This document shows positions 17,031 to 25,060 of a stretch of 64,000 nt of DNA, one piece after another (within the stretch, counting starts at the first letter, position 1; each line of letters opens with the position of its first letter). Both the position numbers and the translations under genes were made by a program. A model generated the notes under the pieces. The model was not told where the DNA came from. It ran no database searches and worked only from the letters and a program-made list of their open reading frames with translations. The stretch comes from Pseudonocardia humida (lineage in GTDB: Bacteria; Actinomycetota; Actinomycetes; Mycobacteriales; Pseudonocardiaceae), in the NCBI RefSeq assembly GCF_023898865.1, contig NZ_JAGSOV010000023.1, positions 62,001 through 126,000 of the forward strand, in the 5' to 3' direction.

Positions 17031-17139
17031 CTCGCAGAGGTGGTGGCGTCCGCGCAGCGTCAGGTGTGTTCTCGCAGCCCGCCGGCGCGCTGCGACGACC
17101 CACCCAGAGCTGCGACACCGCCTCCACGCTGCGAGGACC
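17031..17139. repeat. Cluster of CTCGCAG / CTGCGAGGAC motifs
   Basis: Non-coding sequence with CTCGCAG at 17031 and 17071, two variants beginning CTGCGAC near 17090 and 17110, and CTGCGAGGACC at 17129. The same motif recurs in the gap at 35878-35949. This suggests a small dispersed repeat of unknown function. Confidence 0.4.
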
Positions 17140-17165
17140 CCCACCCGGGTGGCGCTCGTCGCTCG

Positions 17166-17246
17166 GATCAGGTGGTCGAACTCGCCCAGGCGAACGCCGT
17201 CGAGCCACGCGGCCAGTTCACCCGGGGTGAACCGGAGCACCGGCCC
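17166..17246 (-). pseudogene. DUF397 C-terminal remnant
   Basis: Read on this strand the segment gives GPVLRFTPGELAAWLDGVRLGEFD, which matches the conserved end of DUF397 proteins, small partners of XRE regulators in actinomycetes. The ~40 residues that normally precede it are absent, replaced from about 17250 by a fragment of an unrelated gene on the other strand. It is a remnant, not a gene. Confidence 0.5.
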
Positions 17247-17250
17247 CGCC

Positions 17251-17862
17251 GACGGGGAGCCCGGCGAGCCGGGCGGGCTGGCCCTGCTGGTCGTCGAGCC
17301 GGGGGCGGCGGGCGTGCGGATCACCCCGTTCCGCACGATCGACGGCCGCGCCGCCGCGCACATCGGCTTCGACTCCGTCGAGGTCCCCGCGGAGCACTGC
17401 CTGACGACCGACGCGCACGCGGCCGTCACGGGCGTGCTCGACGGCGCCGTCATCGCCCTGGCCACCGAGGCGGTCGGCGCGATGGGCACCCTGCTCCGCC
17501 GGACCGCCGAGCACGCCGCCACCCGCAGGCAGTTCGGCGTGCCCATCGCGAGCTTCCAGGCCGTGGCCCACCGGCCGGCCGACATGAAGATCGCCTGCTC
17601 CAAGGCCCGCGCCACCCTGCTGCGCACCGCCGCGCTGGCCGAGGCGGGCGCCGCGGCACCGCGCGACATCTCGGTGCTCAAGGCCCAGGTCGGCCGGCTC
17701 GGGCGGGCCGTCGGCGAGGCGGCCGTGCAGACCCACGGCGGCGTGGGCACCACCGACGAGCTGGCTATCGGCCACTACCTGAAGCGGTTGCTCGCCATCG
17801 ACGCCCTGTTCGGCGACAGCGACTACCACCTGCGCGTCATCGGGGCGGGCAGCGGACGCTGA
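17251..17862 (+). pseudogene. Acyl-CoA dehydrogenase, C-terminal fragment
   Basis: About 203 residues matching the second half of acyl-CoA dehydrogenases: the beta-domain end (GVRITPFRTIDGRAAAHIGFDSVEVP) and the C-terminal helical bundle (RTAEHAATRRQFGVPIASFQAVAHRPADM, then QTHGGVGTTDELAIGHYLKR). The N-terminal ~170 residues are missing, including the first helical domain. The homology starts abruptly next to the DUF397 remnant. A frame with upstream starts exists but its added residues are not family-like. It is probably non-functional. Confidence 0.75.
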
Positions 17863-17893
17863 CCCTCCGGGGAGGTCGCCCCCGGACGCGCGA

Positions 17894-17924
17894 GAAGCCC
17901 ACCCGGGTGCTCCGGATGGGCTTC
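17894..17924. terminator. Stem-loop between convergent genes
   Basis: GAAGCCCA (17894-17901) pairs perfectly with TGGGCTTC (17917-17924) around a 15-base loop. It lies 19 bases after the phasin stop and just after the acyl-CoA dehydrogenase fragment, so it could end transcription in both directions. There is no T-run, as is usual in such GC-rich genomes. Confidence 0.5.
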
Positions 17925-17942
17925 GAGCAGCGCAGCGGTCGG

Positions 17943-18344
17943 TCAGGCCTTGGCGGCGTTGCGGGTCGTGCGCGCGCCGTTGGCGAGCTTCTCACCGGCG
18001 TCCTTGGTCGCCTCGGCGGCCTTGTCGGTGACGGTCTCGGTGGCGTTCGCGGTGTGCGTGACGACCGACTGGGCGGCCCGGGCGGCCTGCTCGGTGACGG
18101 CCTCGGTGGCCTGGGTGCCTGCGGCGACGAAGGTCTCGGCGAAGCGGCGCTGGGTGTCGAGGACCTGCTGGGCCACGTCGAAGTAGCGCGAGACGATGCC
18201 CTGCGCGTCCGGCAGCGCGACGCGGCCCTCGGCGAGGTTGCCGGTCAGCGACTGGACGGTCTCGGCCCAGGTCCGCACGGCCGTGCCGACGGCCTCCTGG
18301 GTGCGGGTGGTCAGGTCGGTGAACTGGTCGGTGGCGGTGCTCAT
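17943..18344 (-). CDS. Phasin-like PHA granule protein
   Basis: 133 residues, almost wholly helical and rich in Ala, Thr, Gln and Glu. It has the phasin-type core TWAETVQSLTGNLAEGRVALP, then SRYFDVAQQVLDTQRRFAETFVAAG. The tail (about 105-133) repeats short KAAEATKDAGEK-like segments, similar to the PAKKA-like tails of other phasins. Phasins coat polyhydroxyalkanoate granules and limit their size. The neighbouring PhaC-like gene (18612) and phaC (20917) support the role. Confidence 0.75.
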   Translation of the reverse strand: MSTATDQFTDLTTRTQEAVGTAVRTWAETVQSLTGNLAEGRVALPDAQGIVSRYFDVAQQVLDTQRRFAETFVAAGTQATEAVTEQAARAAQSVVTHTANATETVTDKAAEATKDAGEKLANGARTTRNAAKA

Positions 18345-18611
18345 GCGATGTCCCTCTGCGGATCGTGGATGGTTCGTGCTACGTCTGCGGCGCGGAACGC
18401 CTGCTACCGATACTGCGCAGCCGCGTTAAGTATGTCAATCAAAACGGGTGCGGCGTCCGTCACTCCGGCGGCAGATGTGATGCACGCCGCGTAATCGGAG
18501 ATCCACCGCGCACCGCCGTGCTTGCTATCCCCAGCGCCGACGGGGAGTTGCGTGGTTGACCAAACCATGCCTACCGTTCGGTAATACTCAGCGGTAGGAC
18601 GGAGCCGGACG
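18345..18611. promoter_or_regulatory. Divergent regulatory region of the PHA genes
   Basis: This gap separates the phasin and the PhaC-like hydrolase. On the minus strand TTGACA (18438 down to 18433) could be the phasin -35, with AGTATC about 18 bases on as a weak -10. Near the plus-strand gene lie two inverted repeats: TGGTT/AACCA at 18553-18567 and CTACCG/CGGTAG at 18571-18597. They are good candidates for a PHA regulator site. No ORF is supported here. Confidence 0.4.
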
Positions 18612-19808
18612 ATGACGACCACCGGAACTGGCACCACCCTCCCCGGCGCGCTGCGCCACCTCGCCGACTACACCGCGGCGACCCTCAGCGCCACCACCCG
18701 GGAGATCGCCCGCGTCACCAGCCGGTCCATGACCGACGCGCTGGCGGAGACCGCGGCCGGGCGGCGCGGCCCGCTCGACGCGGCCACCCGCGCCCTGACC
18801 TGGTGGACCGTCCTGGCCGACCGCCGGACGCCCGACTGGCACACGCCCAACCAGATCGTCTTCAGCACGCCGTTCGCGCACCTGCGCGACATGACCCGGC
18901 CCGACCACCGCGACGACGACGTCGTGCCCACCCTCCTGCTGCCCCCGCAGGCCGGGCACTCCAGCCACATCGTCGACTACTCCGCCGACCAGAGCCAGGT
19001 CGGCGCGATCACCGAGGCCGGGCTCACCCGCCTGCACGTGCTGGAGTGGCGCTCGGCCACCGCCGCCACCCGGCACGTGAGCATCACCGACTACCTGGAC
19101 GTGATCGAGCGCTCGATCCGGCTGCTGGGCGGGCGGGTCAACCTGGTGGGCGACTGCCAGGGCGGCTGGCTGGCCGCCATCTACGCGGCCCTGCACCCGC
19201 ACCGCGTGCACACCCTCACCCTGGCCGGGGCGCCCATCGACTTCCACGCGGGCGACTCGGTGATCGCCTCCACCACCCGGGCGCTCACCAGCGCGTTCGG
19301 CCTGGCCCCCTACCGGGCGCTGGTCGCGGCCAACGGCGGGGTGATGCCCGGCCGGGCGGCGCTGGCCAACTTCATCGCGATCCGCCCGCAGGCCGAGCTC
19401 TCGCGGCAGTGGGAGCTGCTGGCCCACCTCACCGACGACGCCCACGTCCGGCGCTACCGCGCCTTCGACGACTGGTTCACCCACACCCAGGACCTGCCGG
19501 GGGCGTTCTACCTGTGGCTGGTCGAGCACCTGTTCCGGCGCAACGAGCTGATCAGCGGCGAGCTGGTGGTCGACGGCAGGCGCGCCGACCCCGCCGCGAT
19601 CACCTGCCCGCTGTTCCTGCTGGCCGGCGAGACCGACCACATCACCCCGGCGCCCCAGCTGTTCGCGCTGGCCGACGTGGTCGGCACGCCGGCGGAGCGG
19701 ATCACCCTGCGCACCGCCCGCGGCGGGCACCTCGGGCTCTTCATGGGCCACGACGCGCTGCGCACCGACTGGCCCGCCCTGCTCTCCGCGGTGCGCGCCC
19801 TCTCCTGA
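18612..19808 (+). CDS. PhaC-like alpha/beta hydrolase with cysteine nucleophile
   Basis: 398 residues. The nucleophile elbow reads LVGDCQGGWLAAI, with Cys in place of the Ser of ordinary lipases, as in PHA synthases. The acid and base follow as AGETDHITP and ARGGHLGLFMG. The N-terminal 60 residues are helical. It is shorter than PhaC (~580) and resembles the PHA synthase/depolymerase superfamily rather than a true class I synthase. It could be a small polymerase, a thioesterase or a granule hydrolase. The ATG at 18612 is divergent from the phasin gene, which links it to PHA metabolism. Confidence 0.75.
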   Translation: MTTTGTGTTLPGALRHLADYTAATLSATTREIARVTSRSMTDALAETAAGRRGPLDAATRALTWWTVLADRRTPDWHTPNQIVFSTPFAHLRDMTRPDHRDDDVVPTLLLPPQAGHSSHIVDYSADQSQVGAITEAGLTRLHVLEWRSATAATRHVSITDYLDVIERSIRLLGGRVNLVGDCQGGWLAAIYAALHPHRVHTLTLAGAPIDFHAGDSVIASTTRALTSAFGLAPYRALVAANGGVMPGRAALANFIAIRPQAELSRQWELLAHLTDDAHVRRYRAFDDWFTHTQDLPGAFYLWLVEHLFRRNELISGELVVDGRRADPAAITCPLFLLAGETDHITPAPQLFALADVVGTPAERITLRTARGGHLGLFMGHDALRTDWPALLSAVRALS

Positions 19809-19833
19809 GCAGGGCCCTGCGGGGTTCCCGGGG

Positions 19834-19920
19834 CACCGCGCGCACCGTGTGGTCACCGCGCACACGTCCTGACGTGCGCGCGGTGGCGGCTTGGTGCGCG
19901 CGGTGCCGCACGGTGTGCGC
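19834..19920. repeat. GTGCGCGCGGTG inverted-repeat cluster
   Basis: GTGCGCGCGGTG occurs at 19874-19885 and 19894-19905, and its exact complement at 19834-19845. Shorter variants lie at about 19854 and 19911. The inverted copies can form a long GC-rich hairpin just after the PhaC-like gene, so it may act as a terminator. Nothing else is seen in the 271 bases before the IclR gene. Confidence 0.5.
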
Positions 19921-20079
19921 GGCCCACCGGTCGTAACCCTGTGCTTAGTGTGAGTTGCGCATCGTTCCCCCGCCCGCCTCCGCTGGCCGGATCACGACCC
20001 CTCGTGCTTCGCTCGCTGTGACGCCGAACACTCGACCGTGTCCGGCGCCGCCACGACCGCGCAGACGGGGAGGAGAGCG

Positions 20080-20907
20080 ATGATGGCCGGCAACTCCGCC
20101 GAATCCGGGCGATCGGTCACGAGCAAGATCACCGCCATCCTGCTCACGTTCACCGAGGGCAGCGAGCACTCGCTGACCGAGATCGCCCGGCTGGCCGGGC
20201 TGCCGATCTCCACCGCGCACCGGTTGGCCTCGGAGCTGACCTCGTGGCGGCTGCTGGAGCGCACGCCGTGCGGCCACTACCGGGCAGGCCTGCCGCTGCG
20301 GATGATCGGCACCGGCGACGCCTGCCCGGCCAGCATCGCCGAGCGGGCCCCGTGCGTGCTGGAGGACCTCAGCGCCGCCACCCGCAGCCGGACCCGGCTC
20401 GGCCTGCTGCGGGAGCTGGAGGTCTCCTACATCGAGAAGCAGCCCGGACCGGGGCCGGTCACGGCGTTCAGCCCGGCCGCGACGCTGCCGGCGCACCCGA
20501 CCGCGCTGGGCCGCGCATTGCTGGCGTTCGCCCCGACCGGGGTGGTCGAGATGACGATCCTGCGCGGGCTGCGGCCCTACACCCCGCACACCGTGACCTC
20601 GCCGGACCGCTTCCGCCGGGCGCTGGCGGTCACCCGCCTGACCCGGGTGGCGGTCACCCGCTGGGAGCTCGAGCAGGGGGCCTGCGGGGTGGCCATGCCG
20701 GTGTTCGGGGCGGGCGGGGAGGTGCTGGCCGCGATCGAGCTGACCGTGCGCGACCTGGGCCGCGAGCTGCAACCGGTGATGGCGGCGCTGTCCATCGCCT
20801 CCCGCAGCCTGTCCCGAGAGCTGGCCGGGGGCGGCGGGGAGCCCGCCGCGACCGTCCCCGCCCCGCGCCGCCCGCAGCCGGACGAGCGGCTGCGCCCGGT
20901 CCGCTGA
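20080..20907 (+). CDS. IclR-family transcriptional regulator
   Basis: 275 residues. The winged helix covers about 10-70 (SLTEIARLAGLPISTAHRLASEL) and the effector-binding domain follows (PAHPTALGRALLAFAP, then GACGVAMPVFGAGGEVLAAIEL). I chose the ATG at 20080 because GGGGAGGAGAG lies just upstream; the frame runs back to 20038 but without such a site. It sits between the two PHA enzymes and convergent with phaC, so control of PHA genes is a fair guess, not shown by sequence. Confidence 0.85.
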   Translation: MMAGNSAESGRSVTSKITAILLTFTEGSEHSLTEIARLAGLPISTAHRLASELTSWRLLERTPCGHYRAGLPLRMIGTGDACPASIAERAPCVLEDLSAATRSRTRLGLLRELEVSYIEKQPGPGPVTAFSPAATLPAHPTALGRALLAFAPTGVVEMTILRGLRPYTPHTVTSPDRFRRALAVTRLTRVAVTRWELEQGACGVAMPVFGAGGEVLAAIELTVRDLGRELQPVMAALSIASRSLSRELAGGGGEPAATVPAPRRPQPDERLRPVR

Positions 20908-20916
20908 CCCCCGCGC

Positions 20917-22665
20917 TCAGCTGTGCACGTAGCGGCCGGGGCCATCGCCCAGGACCGGGTACTCGGCGCTGCCCGTGCGCGGCGGCTTGCGCTTCGGCCC
21001 GGCGTGGGCCTGCGACCAGCTCGTCCAGTCCTCCCACCACGAGCCCGACCGGCGCTCGGCCACCTCCCGCCAGGCCTTCGCGGTGGCCGGGCCGACGGCG
21101 CCGTCGCCTTCCCCGCTGCCGGCGACGACCATGTGCCAGGCCTTCGGGCCGGGCGGGCTGACGATCCCGGCGATGTGCCCGCCGTTGCCGAGCACGAACC
21201 GCGTCGGGCCGCTGACCAGGCCCACCGACCGGTAGGCCGACTCCCACGGCACGATGTGGTCGTTGATCGCGCTGACCACGTACACCGGCACCTTGATCGC
21301 GCTCAGGTCGATGGTGGCGCCCCCGATCTCCAGGGTGCCCGCGGCCAGCTTGTTGTCGATGTAGAAGTTGCGCAGGTAGAACGCGTGCATCGCGGCCGGC
21401 ATCCGGGTGCTGTCGGCGTTCCAGGCCAGGATGTCGAACGCCGGCGGGTCCTGGCCCATCAGCCAGTTGGACACCACGTAGTTGAAGATCAGGTCGTTGG
21501 CCCGCAGCACGTCGAACGTGCCGGCCATGGAGGCCCCGGCCAGCGTGCCCTCCTTGGCCATCTTGCGCTCGAGCCGCTCCACCGTCCGGGTGTCGGTGAA
21601 GGTGCCCAGCGCGCCGGGCTCGGCGTAGTCGAGCATGGTGTTGATCAGCGTCACGGCGCCCACCCGGTCGTCGCCGGCCTGCGTCAGGTAGGCGGCGGTG
21701 ATCGCGGTGAGCGCGCCGCCCAGGCACAGCCCGACGATGTCGACGGTCTCCGCGCCGGTGATGTCGGTGATCACGTCGAGGGCGGTCCGCGGGCCGTGCA
21801 CCAGGTAGTCGTCCATGGTGGTGCCGGCCATCTCCTTGGACGGGTTCAGGTAGCTGATCGCGAACACCGTCCGGCCCTGGCGCACCGCCCACTCGATGAA
21901 GCTGCGCCCCGGCGCGAGGTCCATGATGTAGTACTTGTTGATCCACGGCGGGCTGCACAGCACCGGCACCGCGTGCACCTGCTCGGTCTGCGGCTCGTAC
22001 TGCAGCAGCTCCATCAGCTCGTTGCGGTAGACCACCTTGGCCGGGGTGACGGCCAGGTTGCCCCCGACCTCGAAGCCGCTGGCGTCCACCTGGCGCGGCC
22101 GGCCCCCGTTGTTGACCAGGTCGTCGACGAAGTTGCGGGCGCCCTTGACCAGGCTCGCGCCGCCGGTGTCGAAGGCCCGCTTCAGCGCGGCCGGGTTGAG
22201 CGGCAGCAGGTTGGTCGGCGCCGCGGCGTCGATCAGGAGGTCGGTGGCCATCGCGGCCTTGCGCGCCACGTCGGGCTCCAGCTGCGCCGACCCGACGACG
22301 TCGCGGGCGAACCTCGACGCCGCCGCGTAGGTGAGCCGCGCGGCGTAGTACAGCGGGTTCGCCGTCCACGCGGGGTCGGCGAAGCGCCGGTCCTTCGGGT
22401 CGAGCGCGACCGGCGGCTCGACCTCGCGGCCCACCCACCGTGCCGCGGAGACGATCGGGATCCGGGTCAGGTCGGCGGCCAGCTGCACCGACGCCGACAG
22501 CGCGGCCGCGGGGTGGGTCAGGTTGGCCCGCAGCGCGAGCCGCAGCGCCTCGCCGAAGCCGGCCGCGTCCAGGTCCTCGAACAGGTCCGACTCGGGCCCG
22601 AGCACGCCCGCCGCCCGCTCGGCGACGGTGTCGCTCGTGTCCTGGGTGTCGAACGGGAGCCGCAT
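20917..22665 (-). CDS. phaC: Poly(3-hydroxyalkanoate) synthase (class I-like)
   Basis: About 582 residues, the length of class I PhaC. The N-terminal PhaC domain has DRRFADPAWTANPLYYAARL near residue 92. The catalytic triad is visible: C314 in VGLCLGGALT, Asp in SAINDHIVPW and His in GNGGHIAGIVSP. It polymerises 3-hydroxyacyl-CoA into polyester on the granule surface. Two ATGs compete. The one at 22665 has GGAGGG nine bases upstream; the one at 22674 directly abuts that site, so 22665 is preferred. It ends 9 bases after the convergent IclR stop. Confidence 0.92.
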   Translation of the reverse strand: MRLPFDTQDTSDTVAERAAGVLGPESDLFEDLDAAGFGEALRLALRANLTHPAAALSASVQLAADLTRIPIVSAARWVGREVEPPVALDPKDRRFADPAWTANPLYYAARLTYAAASRFARDVVGSAQLEPDVARKAAMATDLLIDAAAPTNLLPLNPAALKRAFDTGGASLVKGARNFVDDLVNNGGRPRQVDASGFEVGGNLAVTPAKVVYRNELMELLQYEPQTEQVHAVPVLCSPPWINKYYIMDLAPGRSFIEWAVRQGRTVFAISYLNPSKEMAGTTMDDYLVHGPRTALDVITDITGAETVDIVGLCLGGALTAITAAYLTQAGDDRVGAVTLINTMLDYAEPGALGTFTDTRTVERLERKMAKEGTLAGASMAGTFDVLRANDLIFNYVVSNWLMGQDPPAFDILAWNADSTRMPAAMHAFYLRNFYIDNKLAAGTLEIGGATIDLSAIKVPVYVVSAINDHIVPWESAYRSVGLVSGPTRFVLGNGGHIAGIVSPPGPKAWHMVVAGSGEGDGAVGPATAKAWREVAERRSGSWWEDWTSWSQAHAGPKRKPPRTGSAEYPVLGDGPGRYVHS

Positions 22666-22922
22666 GTCCGCCATCCCTCCATGGTCGGTGCCCGGCGGGC
22701 CCGGTCGAAACGCCTCCCGCTGGCCGGAAGGACGGGCCGGGGCCGCCGCGACCGTAGCCGCACCGGTCGACGACCGCGCGCCGTGGAACGGGCACCCGCT
22801 CCCGCTCAGCCGGGCGCGGACCGGCTTCCGACCAGTGAGAGCCGGTGGTGGCCGCCGCCCGGGCGCCACGAGAGTGGGCGCGCAGTCACCCGACAGCGAC
22901 CACCGGGACCGGAGGCGACGCG

Positions 22923-23975
22923 ATGGGCGTCAACGGCTCGCACGCCCCCACGGGCGCGGCCGCGGCGCCCGAGGGCAGCGCGCTCGACGTGCACGCGCAC
23001 GCCATGCCGCTGCCGCTGCTGCAGCGGCTGGCCGACCGCGGCCTGGCCGACCTGGGCGGAGCTGCGGAGGGGGTGGTGCGCCTGGACCCGCGGGTGAGCG
23101 GCGTCGGGCCGCGGGTCCCGCTGCCGCTGGCCCGCTCCCAGTACGACGTCGACGTGCGGCTGTGCGAGATGGACGACCTCGGCGTCGACCGGCACGCGGT
23201 GTCGCTGCCGCCGTCCCTGTTCTGCTCCACCGCCGACGACGGGGGGTTCGCCCGCGGGATCGTGGCCGCCGGCAACGACGAGCTGGCCACCTACGTCGCC
23301 GACGCCCCGGACCGGCTGCTCGGGCTGGGCTCGGTGGCGCTGGGCTGGCCGGGCGCCGCCGAGGAGGCCGACCGCGCCCTGGACGAGCTGGGCCTGGCCG
23401 GGATCGCGATCGGCAGCCGGGGCGGGGGCCGCGACCTGGACGACCCCGTCAACGACGAGCTGTGGGCGCTGCTCGCCGAGCGCGGGGCGTTCGTGTTCCT
23501 GCACCCCAGCGGGGTGCCCGACCCGCACCGCCAAGCCGACTTCTGGCTGCCCCAGCTGGTCGGCTACCCGATGGAGACCGCGCTGGCCGTGGCCCGGCTG
23601 GTGTTCGGGCGGGTGCTGGAACGCCACCCGCTGACGCTGTGCCTGGCCCACGGCGGCGGCTGCCTCCCGGCGCTGCGCGGGCGGCTGGACGCGGGCTGGG
23701 ACCGCGAGGACCTCGCCCGGACCACGGCGGTCCGGCCCAGCGAGCTCACCGATCGGCTCTACTACGACACCGCGGTGTTCTCCACGACCCTGCTGCGGCG
23801 GCTGGTGGAGGACGTGGGCGCGGAGCACGTGCTGCTGGGCACGGACCACCCGTTCGAGCTCGGCGACCGGGCGCCGTTGGAGACGGTGGCGGCACTGGGG
23901 CTGGACCGGGCGGCGACCCGGGCGATCCGGTGGGAGAACGCCGCGGGCCTGCTCGGGCTGGCGGTGCGCCGGTAG
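22923..23975 (+). CDS. Amidohydrolase-2 family protein (ACMSD-like)
   Basis: 350 residues of the metal-dependent amidohydrolase fold. The metal-binding motif is DVHAHAMP near residue 22, with further ligands in FLHPSG (about 198), LAHGGG and the late Asp in LLGTDHPFELGD. The family contains decarboxylases such as ACMSD and gamma-resorcylate decarboxylase as well as hydrolases, so a decarboxylase is as likely as a hydrolase. The ATG at 22923 has GGAGG seven bases upstream. It is divergent from phaC and followed by a strong hairpin, so it is probably transcribed alone. Confidence 0.82.
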   Translation: MGVNGSHAPTGAAAAPEGSALDVHAHAMPLPLLQRLADRGLADLGGAAEGVVRLDPRVSGVGPRVPLPLARSQYDVDVRLCEMDDLGVDRHAVSLPPSLFCSTADDGGFARGIVAAGNDELATYVADAPDRLLGLGSVALGWPGAAEEADRALDELGLAGIAIGSRGGGRDLDDPVNDELWALLAERGAFVFLHPSGVPDPHRQADFWLPQLVGYPMETALAVARLVFGRVLERHPLTLCLAHGGGCLPALRGRLDAGWDREDLARTTAVRPSELTDRLYYDTAVFSTTLLRRLVEDVGAEHVLLGTDHPFELGDRAPLETVAALGLDRAATRAIRWENAAGLLGLAVRR

Positions 23976-23979
23976 GCCC

Positions 23980-23997
23980 CTCCCCCGGTGGGGGGAG
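23980..23997 (+). terminator. GC hairpin after the amidohydrolase gene
   Basis: CTCCCCC (23980-23986) pairs with GGGGGAG (23991-23997) around a 4-base loop, starting 5 bases after the stop codon. Confidence 0.5.
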
Positions 23998-24053
23998 CAG
24001 CGCCCCTCCCGCGCGGGATCCGCGCGATGGCCGGGGCCGCGAGCATCGGCGCC

Positions 24054-25040
24054 GTGACATCCACCGACGAGGCGGCGCCGGGCCACCGCGGGAACCGCAG
24101 CGGGGACCGCGACCTGGTGACGTGGTCGGTGCTCGCCTGGGCGGCCGGGTACGGCGCCCTGCGGCTGTACTGGGCGGTGGCCGGGTCCCCGTGGTTCCCG
24201 CCGCTGGGCACCGACCTGCTGGTGTTCACCGGCTGGTGGTCGGTGGGCCTGTGCGCCGCCGCCGCGGCGACCGCCGTGGCACTGCGCCGGGCCCGGACGT
24301 GGCGGCCCGCTCTGGCCGCGACCGGGTGGGCGGTCGCGGGCGCCATCGTGCTGGCCTGCGCGGTGCTGCTGCCCCAGCTCGTGGCGACGCTGTTCCTGCA
24401 GTTCGGCCCCCGCTACGACGCCGGTGCGCTCGCCTCCCGGTCGGGCTGCCTGGCCGGCGCCGCGCTCCTGGCCGTGCTCACCGTGCGCTACCAGCGCCGG
24501 TACCGGGGCGACTGCCCGGCCTGCGCCCGCCGGGGCGGGCCCGCCACCGGGTGGACCGCGCCGCCGCGATGGGCCGTCGCGGCGGGCTGGGCAGCGGTCG
24601 CCGGGTGCCTGACCCGGCTGGGCGCCCAGGTGGTCGTGGGCCTCGACACCGTGTCGCCGCTGCCGGTGGCGGTGACGGTCGGCTTCGAGGTCGGGTTCCT
24701 GATGGCGGGGGTGCTGCTGCCGCTCGCACTGGTGCACGGCTGGGGACGGGTCTGGCCGCGCTGGGTGCCGGGACTGCGGGGGCGCACGGTTCCGCGCCGG
24801 CTGCTGCTCTGGCCGGCGTTCGCGCTGGCCGTCGGGCTCGTGTGCTACTTCGGCGTCGGGCTCGGGCAGCTGGCGGTGCAGACGCTCGGCGGCGGGGGCA
24901 CCGACGACGGGGGGACCGGCGGCGGCGCCTTCCTCTGGGTGGCGATGGCGGCCTACTGGGTCTGGGGCGCCGGGCTCGGCGCGGCGGCGTGGAGCTACCA
25001 CCTGCGGTCCAGGACGGCGTGCGCGCGCTGCGGGCGCTGA
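24054..25040 (+). CDS. Polytopic membrane protein, unknown function
   Basis: About 328 residues with some seven hydrophobic helices, so an integral membrane protein. A short cytoplasmic segment holds DCPACARRGG, and the C-terminus ends CARCGR, two CxxC pairs that could bind a metal. The start is uncertain: GTG at 24054 gives a sensible N-terminus, while ATG at 24027 and a frame open to 23988 are alternatives. I recognise no family. Confidence 0.6.
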   Translation: MTSTDEAAPGHRGNRSGDRDLVTWSVLAWAAGYGALRLYWAVAGSPWFPPLGTDLLVFTGWWSVGLCAAAAATAVALRRARTWRPALAATGWAVAGAIVLACAVLLPQLVATLFLQFGPRYDAGALASRSGCLAGAALLAVLTVRYQRRYRGDCPACARRGGPATGWTAPPRWAVAAGWAAVAGCLTRLGAQVVVGLDTVSPLPVAVTVGFEVGFLMAGVLLPLALVHGWGRVWPRWVPGLRGRTVPRRLLLWPAFALAVGLVCYFGVGLGQLAVQTLGGGGTDDGGTGGGAFLWVAMAAYWVWGAGLGAAAWSYHLRSRTACARCGR

Positions 25041-25060
25041 GGCTCTCGGGCCCGTCGTGG

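Noticed and set aside
19945-20772. A 275-residue minus-strand frame
   Set aside because: Antisense to the IclR gene, which has clear domains and a strong ribosome site.
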